Source of the DNA: Prorocentrum cordatum | Lineage: Eukaryota; Sar; Dinophyceae; Prorocentrales; Prorocentraceae | Direction of reading: 5' to 3' | Assembly: GCA_963575745.1 (NCBI GenBank) | Contig: CAUYUJ010001386.1 | Location: 1-64,000, forward strand | DNA: 64,000 bases | In this document: positions 21,435 through 28,488 of the stretch, one piece after another | How the letters are laid out: every line of letters begins with the position of its first letter | Numbering within the stretch: position 1 is the first letter of the stretch | Program-made: the position numbers and the translations under genes | Notes under the pieces: model-generated | Database searches by the model: none | Told to the model about the DNA's origin: nothing | The model's input: only the letters and a program-made list of their open reading frames with translations

Positions 21435-21522
21435 CTAAAATCTCCGCGAGCACTGTGTTCAGATAAGGGGTCTGAAAGGCCGTGTTGTGGACCATCTCGT
21501 GGAAACCGTTGAAGATGAAAGA
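21435..21522 (-). CDS. Membrane fatty-acid-desaturase-like gene, exon 1 of those found (first His box)
   Basis: Encodes SFIFNGFHEMVHNTAFQT and PYLNTVLAEIL(G). HEMVH is an HExxH/HxxxH first histidine box, followed by NTAF..xYLN as in desaturases of the type HExxHxTAFxxxxLN. The acceptor AG is in GTGTGCGAG before TCTTTC. The donor is a GA (TTTTAG then GACGTG), a non-canonical class known in dinoflagellates. 88 bp. Exons 5' of this must exist at higher coordinates and were not identified. 21523-22680 shows nothing else I can name. Confidence 0.72.
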
Positions 21523-22684
21523 CTCGCACACACCTCCGTTCCCTGGTCGCCATCCCCACTCCTCTTGATGCTCGTTCTGGGGACCCTCCCGGAGCGACTC
21601 GCTCCAGTCATGCGTCGATTCTGCGCCGAGCGCCAATCGACTTGAGTAAACCCTTGAGCTGGAGTCGAACTATGTTCGAACCAGAACCGATCAGATCTGT
21701 CAGGTGGGCCCCAGGAAGGTGCCCCGCGCGAACATCTAAACCCCCTGCTTCGCCGACTCGTCGCGATTGGACTATCTGCTTCTCGTTGCCTTCTGCCTTC
21801 TACGTCTCCTCTCTGGCATCTTCTCTCATATGGTACTACTCGAACGTGCTGAGGATACAACGAATTTCCCAATGTGCGCGCGTTCCTCGACAATCAGTTT
21901 CTAGTAAACGCGCGCCTGGACACATGCATGTGCGCGACAACAAAATTCAGATGGATATATACATGAAATCCAACGACCCTTCGGCGTGTGGAAGACGCTG
22001 GCGTCGTCGTCGTCGTTGTCGTCGTCAGTCCCAGTTCCAAGGGAATTGAGGATCACTGAAAAGGAACGGCGTAGTCAAGTCGACTCAATTCCCTTTATCT
22101 ATTCCGTGCGGGGGTGGGGGGGGGGGTCCTGGGGGGAAGGGGTGACTGGAGGGGGGGTGTCCCTGGTCAGAACACCGCCCCTCCACCCCTGGGTCCTGGC
22201 GGCTCCTGGGGGGAATCGCCAGCAGCGGGGGTCATGGGGGAGTCCCGCCTTCAGGATCGGCGGCGCCGTCCGAAAGGCCTTCACAATCAAAACACATCCG
22301 TATGGGTCGCTCCCTAGCAAACTCGATTCAAAATCGGCCGCAGACTCCTAACAATCACAATTCTCCCAATGTTTGAACTGCGCATCATGCCGGCCCCCCT
22401 CCCCTCACCGAACGGAATCTCCGCGAGCACCAGCAGCAGCCACCACCTGTGACTCCTGCACCACCAGACCGCCCCAGCGCACAACGCGAGGCAGGCGGAG
22501 TGGAAGAGCAGCTGCTGGAAGCCCTGCGAAGCGGCGACGACGCAGAGCGACGACACCGAACGACGGACGACGATAACAACAAAAATTCGAACGACGCAGA
22601 CAACAACGCACGACGACGGACGAAGGCAACGACGACGACCCGTCCGCCGACGACGCCGACGACCGACGACCCATCCGGCGCCTG

Positions 22685-22935
22685 ACGCACGACGGCGACG
22701 ATGGGAAACGGCAGGAGAGCCCAGAATCGAATCGATAAATCGGATCGGCGGTCAAAATGAATCGGATCGGCGGGAATCGGCAGCCAAGTCGAGAAAAGTC
22801 GAATCCGCGGACATCGGCAGGCCAATATGCCTCCAAGGAGAAACCCGAGCCCAAATCGGAATCTCAAGTCGAATCGAATCGGAATCGGAAGCCATCGAAA
22901 TCAAAGTCGAATCGAATCGGAGGAATCGAAACGAA
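22685..22935 (+). repeat. GAATCGAATCG repeat G, copy 1
   Basis: AGGAGAGCCCAGAATCGAAT then GGAATCGGCAGCCAAGTCGA, ATATGCCTCCAA and runs of AATCGAATCGGA. The second copy is at 38583-38815, where it directly follows repeat F. Here the two are 1.5 kb apart. Confidence 0.65.
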
Positions 22936-23030
22936 CCCTGAAACGGGCCCGGAAGGAAACAGGTGCTGGACCCAGAAGCTCCTCCCGGGCCCAGGCCGTC
23001 CGTCTCTTGTCAGCCACACGCTCACAGATT

Positions 23031-23196
23031 AAGGGGCCCTGGGGCACACAAAGAACTAGACACAAGCATCCCAACATTCCCCCTAAAATTTGACATCTTG
23101 TTTGTGTTTTCGTCTCCCCCCCACTCCCCATGTTTTCTCATATTTTCCTGGGTATTGACGGCAATTTGTGCCTGTGCGGTTTTTTCCCTCATGAAC
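23031..23196 (+). repeat. Repeat S, copy 4
   Basis: GGGGCCCTGGGGCACACAAA, TTTTCGTCTCCCCCCCACTC, CTGGGTATTGACGGCAATTT and an end at TTTTTTCCCTCATGA. 23200-23690 contains GTAGGTAGAAACATGAAGTA (also near 14620) but no gene. Confidence 0.65.
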
Positions 23197-23692
23197 TGAG
23201 CATCGTTCAACCGATTCCCATCCCCAGCGGCGTGGCCTGGGCCCCGCTGGCCGATTGGCCCCCCTGGATGGGGATACATGGCTGCGTCCTTCGGGTTTCG
23301 AGGGGTGCATCCCCAACTGGGGTGGTAATTTGGTGGCGGTCTCGAAGAGGACGAGGATGGGGATGGGGGTCGGTGAAACGATACCCACCGGTCGGAAGTA
23401 GGTAGAAACATGAAGTAGGAAGGCGTTGGAAGCAGATTGGGTCTCCGCCCGCCCCCTGGAGCGGAGGGAAGAGGGGAAGCCACTCGATCATTGAAGTAGG
23501 AAGGCGCTTAAAGTAGATTGAAATATATGGGAATAAAAAAAGACCTACTTTCAACGACCGGTGAACACCGATGAGCAGAGCACGCCTGGGGGCCGAGAGC
23601 GCCCCCATGGGTGCGCGGCCTGCCTGTCGCCGCGTGCGCATGCGACAGTTGCGGCCCGTGGCTTTTGGCCTTGGCTCCCCCGCGCCACACAC

Positions 23693-24090
23693 ACACACAC
23701 ACAACACACAACACACAACACACAACACACAACACACAACACACAACACACAACACACAACACACAACACACAACACACAACACCCACACACACCACACA
23801 CACCACACCACACCACACCACACCACACCACACCACACCACACCACACCACACCACACCACACCACACCACACCACACCACACCACACCACACCACACCA
23901 CACCACACCACACCACACCACACCACACCACACCACACCACACCACACCACACCACACCACACCACACCACACCACACCACACCACACCACACCACACCA
24001 CACCACACCACACCACACCACACCACACCACACCACACCAAACCACACCACACCACACCACAGCACACCACACAACACCACACCACACCA
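23693..24090 (+). repeat. (ACACAAC)n then (CACCA)n arrays
   Basis: About 11 heptamers (CACAACA) to 23783, then roughly 57 almost perfect CACCA pentamers from 23805 to the gap. Variants appear only in the last 50 bases. The array breaks the assembly. Confidence 0.95.
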
Positions 24091-24190
24091 NNNNNNNNNN
24101 NNNNNNNNNNNNNNNNNNNNNNNNNNNNNNNNNNNNNNNNNNNNNNNNNNNNNNNNNNNNNNNNNNNNNNNNNNNNNNNNNNNNNNNNNN
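24091..24190. other. Assembly gap (100 N)
   Basis: Exactly 100 N, a scaffolding placeholder. The continuation of the polyprotein element's 3' half is missing here. Confidence 0.99.
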
Positions 24191-25728
24191 TCTAGCATCC
24201 TGGCCGTCATCTCCTCCACCATGCCCCTCAACTCCCGCAGCTCCCTCGCTGCTTGCTCAGGAGTCTGAATGAAGGAGCCGGTCCACGGGAGCGATGACGC
24301 TATGATGCCAGGTGCTCGGCAGATAGCACATGGTGGCTGCTGAGGATCTCCCTCGCGCTGGTTTGTGACATGGCCCGCCACATTTGAATTCCAGCACCCC
24401 TCGTGGAATAAGTGATTACACCTCAAACGGTAAACACTTTCCCTGGGCAGAAATTCTTCGAGGCATACCGCACAGGTATCTTCCATCCCAGTGAAAACTT
24501 CTACATCTGCTGCTCTGGGATATACCCGCCGCTGTCTCTCCAATTCCGTCTCGGAGGGCATGAAGGCAGCTGGGGGAGCTCCTGATGGATCCAGCACCTC
24601 CGGCACTCCGGCATTTGGCACGGAGGCGGTAGGGGTCACAGCGGGCGAGTTTCCACGCAAAGGTGAGCCTCTGTTTCTCACAACCTCAAGCGCAGCTGCA
24701 CGTGAATGATCTCGTTCGCTCTGCACGGCCTGTCTCCGCCTAAAGCATGCCTGTTGAGTGTGGTATGTCTGCCTCATATAATCAGGCACGCCTCTACTGC
24801 CATACGATATCGAATGGGCAGTGGGCTGGACAGCCACATCTGGCGTCGTCGGTGAAGGCATGAAGGCCATGTGCGGATACATAGATTGATCACTGCAGCG
24901 CACGTTAGTGAGGCTGTGGAGCTGATCCGCCAATTCGCGAACAAACTTGTTCGGAACTCTGGACCCATCAGGGTACAATGGCGGATTCATGTGCGCTGGC
25001 GGTGGCCTCTGGCCCTGGGCCATGCTCGGGTGAGCATTGAACGCTGGGATGAAGGCTCGCTGCCGAGCAGGATCCCTTGGGTTGGGACCCTGAGGCTCCC
25101 AGGACCAGGCCGGCCTCCACCTCTGACCACTTGGGTGAGGCAGATTATGGCTCTGCACCTGCTGCACAGCGGCCGCCACTCTTGCACGGTAGTCATCAGG
25201 CACACCAGCTACTGTGGTTTGTCCAGCAAACGGCCGATGATGGCTTGGGGTGCCGGGCAGGTTTCCCTGCTGACTCGTTGGAGTGCCGGGCGGCATCATG
25301 TTCAGGAGAGCTGTACCATGCTCAGCCCTAGCCGCTGCGATCCTCTCCATGAGGGTGCCGTTCGTGGCAGGGCGGCCAGGAGTCCCGAACGGAGACTGTG
25401 CAGGTGGCGTAGCCATTGGGGTCATGCCCCTCGGTGTGTGCATGCTCTGCGAGGGGCTCCCATGCATCTGCTCAAATCGAGCAGGTTCTCCAAAGATGCG
25501 GCCGAACGTCTGCGAGTCTCCCTGCGGCTCAGGCATCTCAGCTCTGAGTCGATTTATAGGCAGGTTTCCCTGCATGGCCTGACGATTTCGCGTCGCCATG
25601 GCGGACATTGTTCCCTGGCCTGCGGCCCAGGGGTCCTGTTGATATAACCTATCCGCCAATTGCTCCACCTGTTCGGGTTCAAAGCGGCCGCTATCTGGTC
25701 CAAGTCCGAGGTGCTGATGGCCTGCCAA
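24191..25728 (-). CDS. Polyprotein part 4: Pro-rich linker, RING-H2 finger, coiled coil (3' truncated)
   Basis: Joins part 3 near 25675-25690, where NPNRWSNW must shift to EQVEQLADRLYQQDP. A long Gln/Pro/Met-rich linker holds MQGNLP and QQGNLP motifs. It is followed at about 24325-24480 by a RING-H2: CAVC, then RLRC-N-H-LF-H-EG-C, then CAIC (C3H2C3 order, all eight ligands present). The end, TPEQAARELRELRGMVEEMT, is a probable coiled coil, cut by the gap at 24190. RING-H2 proteins are normally E3 ubiquitin ligases; the role in a retroelement polyprotein is unknown. Hairpins at 24645, 25257 and 25560. Confidence 0.65.
24645..24658 (-). other. GNRA hairpin 1 (GCGTG-GAAA-CTCGC)
   Basis: Five-base arms with one mismatch around a GAAA loop on the minus strand. 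Reads LRGNSP in frame. Confidence 0.6.
25257..25270 (-). other. GNRA hairpin 2 (GCAGG-GAAA-CCTGC)
   Basis: Perfect 5-bp stem, GAAA loop, read as QGNLP. Confidence 0.75.
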
Positions 25729-27383
25729 GATACGGCGCTAGGCCCTTGGCTTGGGGCGCGGCTTGGAGCCGCACTCCCGGCCTCACTCTCGGTGATCATG
25801 AAGATCTGGTGGACCTCAGGCTGGTTTCCCAGCTTGGCGGGACTGTAGTGATCCCCAACGTCCCTGTGGAGGTAGACCATGGGAGGGTCGACGCCCTCTT
25901 GGTCTCGGGACCACTGGTGTTTGACGCTGGCACTGCCAACGTCAGCCCACCTGCCAGGGGCCGACAGCACGGCGGGGGGGACTCTCGCCCGGCGATCCCC
26001 CATGCATTCGGGATTGTGCCAGTGCTTCCCCGTGGCCAGGTCCTCTACATGGGAAATGTAGTACGGTTCAATGATACCGTTGTTTCCCTCGGACAAAAGG
26101 ACTCCGTTATCAGACCAACAGAACTTCATACCATCTTGCATGGCCTTGTGCCAATCAACGAAGATGATGATGTCTGAGTCTGGGTCCCACCCACTGTTCA
26201 CGGCACGACGGCGGACCGTCGGCACGAAGTGGATGTGCGACCGGCCTGTCCCCCGTTTCTTCGTGTTGTGCTCGGGTCTACAGGACAAGCCGTGCCACAT
26301 AATGCCTTCGAAGGCATGCCACCGAGTGCCATGCATGGCGACTTCGGGGTGCGGGGCCGGTCTCCCGGCAGGTTGGTCGCACAGTACAATATAGTTGTAC
26401 AGCGACCATGGAGCTTTCAATGTCCATGAATGCCCCTGAGAGGCGCGGATGAAGATCTCGGGCTCACCGGAGTCCCGCATTAATACCTTGAACTGAAGGC
26501 GCTGTTTTTCTTCTCCGTCTGGTTTTCGGACATGAACCACTTCCATCATGATGGCTGCCAGTTGGTCAACCGTGCGAGCATATAGGTTCGCATTGATGAC
26601 TTTGGCCTCGTCATGTCTTGGATTATACCCATCGTGTCTCGATTTTCCTGTGTTCCACGGATAATCATTCACGAGCTCCACGAGGTTAATCCAACCATCA
26701 TGATCATCGAAGGAAGCCAGGTCCCACACAGGATTGTGTGGTTTGTCTGGCGCATGTCTGCATATCCTGCTGAGAGCTTTACTCAGCTGTTTGAGAGTGT
26801 GATTGGATGTAGGAAGGATGTTAGCTTGCCTGCATTTCTTCATGAATGCCTCATCCACCGAGCGTATCGGCGGGAGCTTCCGCAGAGCAAGTCTATCCCT
26901 GATCACACTCGGAGCCCCACTGGTGAAGGACGTGTCCCCTGGGCGGTGCAGCTGATCCACGGGCGGGTTTCCCCGCATAGGAGCCTCTGTCGCTGAAGAG
27001 GCTGCGGCTCCTGAAAAGGAGGAAGCTGCAGCGGCAGCGCCTGGCGGGTTTCCCCGCGGTGATCCGCGACAGGCGCTGCCCCTAATCGTCGGCGCCCAGG
27101 TGCCCCTAGACATAGCACCTTCGTCGGACCTTTTGGAACGGGCCGCCGCAGGCGAAGCTGGCGCAGGGGCATGCCCGGTGCGCTCGAAAGCTGCCGCCCT
27201 TTTAGCAATGGAGCTGCTGCGACTAGGCGGGCGTCTCCGTTCCTCCACAGGGTCCTGAGGTTGCTGCTTGGGCTCAGACGCTTGTGCCGGAGTTGCGCCA
27301 ATCGGCGGTCTCGGAGTTGCAGAGCGAGGCGCCTCCATCTGCACATCTGGCCCAGGATCCTGAGAGCGCGCCTTGGGTTTCAC
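25554..27383 (-). CDS. Polyprotein part 3: RNA 2'-phosphotransferase (Tpt1/KptA) domain
   Basis: After a Pro/Ala/Ser-rich N-terminal third there is a Tpt1/KptA domain at about residues 195-430. It has LSKALSRICRHAPD (Arg-His at 26754-26759), FDDHDGWINLVELV, QRLQFKVL, EIFIRASQGHS (usual IRANQGHS), HGTRWHAFEGIMWHGL, GRSHIHFV and DGMKFCWSDNGVLLSEG. The Arg-His-Arg-Arg catalytic set of the family appears intact. The enzyme moves an internal RNA 2'-phosphate to NAD+, and in eukaryotes finishes tRNA splicing. Here it sits inside a Gag-type polyprotein, which suggests capture by the element rather than the housekeeping gene. One hairpin (26356, GAGA loop) lies inside the domain between the QGHS and HGT motifs. 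The downstream frame (part 4) needs a one-base shift near 25680. Confidence 0.78.
   Translation of the reverse strand: MKPKARSQDPGPDVQMEAPRSATPRPPIGATPAQASEPKQQPQDPVEERRRPPSRSSSIAKRAAAFERTGHAPAPASPAAARSKRSDEGAMSRGTWAPTIRGSACRGSPRGNPPGAAAAASSFSGAAASSATEAPMRGNPPVDQLHRPGDTSFTSGAPSVIRDRLALRKLPPIRSVDEAFMKKCRQANILPTSNHTLKQLSKALSRICRHAPDKPHNPVWDLASFDDHDGWINLVELVNDYPWNTGKSRHDGYNPRHDEAKVINANLYARTVDQLAAIMMEVVHVRKPDGEEKQRLQFKVLMRDSGEPEIFIRASQGHSWTLKAPWSLYNYIVLCDQPAGRPAPHPEVAMHGTRWHAFEGIMWHGLSCRPEHNTKKRGTGRSHIHFVPTVRRRAVNSGWDPDSDIIIFVDWHKAMQDGMKFCWSDNGVLLSEGNNGIIEPYYISHVEDLATGKHWHNPECMGDRRARVPPAVLSAPGRWADVGSASVKHQWSRDQEGVDPPMVYLHRDVGDHYSPAKLGNQPEVHQIFMITESEAGSAAPSRAPSQGPSAVSWQAISTSDLDQIAAALNPNRWSNWRIGYINRTPGPQAREQCPPWRREIVRPCRETCL
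25560..25573 (-). other. GNRA hairpin 3 (GCAGG-GAAA-CCTGC)
   Basis: Perfect 5-bp stem, GAAA loop, read as MQGNLP. Confidence 0.75.
25820..25833 (-). other. GNRA hairpin 4 (GCTGG-GAAA-CCAGC)
   Basis: Perfect 5-bp stem, GAAA loop, read as KLGNQP, just downstream of the Tpt1 domain. Confidence 0.75.
26356..26369 (-). other. GNRA hairpin 5 (GCCGG-GAGA-CCGGC)
   Basis: Perfect 5-bp stem, GAGA loop, inside the Tpt1 domain and in a different reading phase (PAGRPA). Confidence 0.75.
26963..26976 (-). other. GNRA hairpin 6 (GCGGG-GAAA-CCCGC)
   Basis: Perfect 5-bp stem, GAAA loop, read as MRGNPP. Confidence 0.75.
27044..27057 (-). other. GNRA hairpin 7 (GCGGG-GAAA-CCCGC)
   Basis: Perfect 5-bp stem, GAAA loop, read as PRGNPP. 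Confidence 0.75.
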
Positions 27384-27417
27384 CTCCGAAGACGACTTCG
27401 GTGCCGGGGTTTCACTC

Positions 27418-28488
27418 TTACCCTTCGAAAGTAGTGGGGGGCGGGGGTTTCCTAGCCCCCTTCATGTAAATCTTGTTGGAATCCTCCAACATCTTGCGAG
27501 TTGCCTCGCGTGCGCGTTCGTCTGCTATCCGCATGCGTTCCTCGTCCTCCGCAACACGTTGGGCCTTCTGTTCGCCCTTAGATGTCGGTTCTGGTTGTTG
27601 GGACTGACTAGAAACGCCGGGCGAGTTTCCTCGCATACCAGGAAGACTAAAGAGCGCATCTTTCTCTTCCTGGGTCATGGGCACCAGTCCCCCCCATGGA
27701 AACGGGGTAGACTTCTCCTCTTCCTGTTTCGGATCCAAGTGGCCCAGGATCCCGAGACGACGATTCACTTCTGCGATCTCGTCCTGTGTCATCGGGATAA
27801 GTGGCGGATGGCCCTCTTTATGAAGGGTTTTGCCCCTGTTTGGGCCCAGACCTTCATTGTTGCCAACGGGGCATCCCGGCCTGTGGTTCTGGAACGGCTC
27901 GGAACAAGGTCCGCAAGCTGCTTGAGGCCTATACTGCTTGCGAGCCGCGATGATGTTTCGCAGCTGCGTCCGCACTTCTTCAATTTCAGGGCGGCGGATG
28001 TTTGTTGCAAGCTGATAGCCTCCGCGGATAGCTTTACCCTCAGCGTCCCTATAGGCAGGGTTGCCCTTGCCGAAGGCCGAGTGTTCCCCTTTTTCGGCGT
28101 CTTGGGTCATTATACGGAAGCAGCTGGCCCCCTCGCCTGAGAGCGTGTTCTTTCGGGCCAGCCTGCCTCCACTCACGAGGAAGCCGAGCCTGTGGATGTG
28201 GCTCTCCTCTGACATGCGGATGGGAACGAGACCTCCCAGCATTCTCATCAGAAGAGGCTGCCGAAGCAGCCTGAGTGGTAGCCGGCGGAGGCGCCTGCGG
28301 AGGCTCCTGTGCAATCCCAGGTGGATCGGCCACATGAGGCAGGTTTCCCTGCTGGCTGGAGCTCGGCGCAAATGGCGCTTGTGCCGATGGTGCTGGTACT
28401 TCAGGCTCGTCGGGATCAAAAGTCCACCTCTACCTCCCCGTTGACTTCCATCATGAGGATTGTGGCTTCGTTCTCGCATAGCCCGCAA
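27418..28488 (-). CDS. Polyprotein part 2: linker region with charged helix (frameshifted)
   Basis: No recognised domain. The plausible protein begins in a third frame (DPDEPEVPAPSAQAP, then QQGNLPHVADP) after an extra T near 28425. It re-enters this frame around 28230-28245 (LVPIRMSEESHIHRLG) and runs through two PMTQ(D/E)E repeats (IPMTQDEIAEVNRRLG; VPMTQEEKDALFSLPG). It then enters a charged helix (AQRVAEDEERMRIADERARE) to a stop at 27418, inside a C-rich tract where a one-base shift reconnects to part 3 (SKGKSETPAPK). Function unknown. Confidence 0.55.
   Translation of the reverse strand: MRAMRERSHNPHDGSQRGGRGGLLIPTSLKYQHHRHKRHLRRAPASRETCLMWPIHLGLHRSLRRRLRRLPLRLLRQPLLMRMLGGLVPIRMSEESHIHRLGFLVSGGRLARKNTLSGEGASCFRIMTQDAEKGEHSAFGKGNPAYRDAEGKAIRGGYQLATNIRRPEIEEVRTQLRNIIAARKQYRPQAACGPCSEPFQNHRPGCPVGNNEGLGPNRGKTLHKEGHPPLIPMTQDEIAEVNRRLGILGHLDPKQEEEKSTPFPWGGLVPMTQEEKDALFSLPGMRGNSPGVSSQSQQPEPTSKGEQKAQRVAEDEERMRIADERAREATRKMLEDSNKIYMKGARKPPPPTTFEG
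27621..27634 (-). other. GNRA hairpin 8 (GCGAG-GAAA-CTCGC)
   Basis: Perfect 5-bp stem with a different inner sequence, GAAA loop, read as MRGNSP. Confidence 0.75.
27855..27868 (-). other. GNRA hairpin 9 (CGTTG-GCAA-CAATG)
   Basis: Four of five pairs, GCAA loop, read as VGNNEG. Confidence 0.5.
28054..28071 (-). other. GNRA hairpin 10 (7-bp stem, GCAA loop)
   Basis: GGCAAGG-GCAA-CCCTGCC pairs over seven positions with one G-U. Read as KGNPAY. Confidence 0.7.
28339..28352 (-). other. GNRA hairpin 11 (GCAGG-GAAA-CCTGC)
   Basis: Perfect 5-bp stem, GAAA loop. In the frame-corrected protein it reads QQGNLP. Confidence 0.75.

Noticed and set aside
23693-23783. Telomere-like interpretation of (ACACAAC)n
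   Set aside because: Does not match TTTAGGG-type telomere repeats and grades into another microsatellite next to a gap.
23207-24088. WCGVV-repeat ORFs of up to 293 residues
   Set aside because: Translation of (CACCA)n; period five gives a repeated pentapeptide in every frame.
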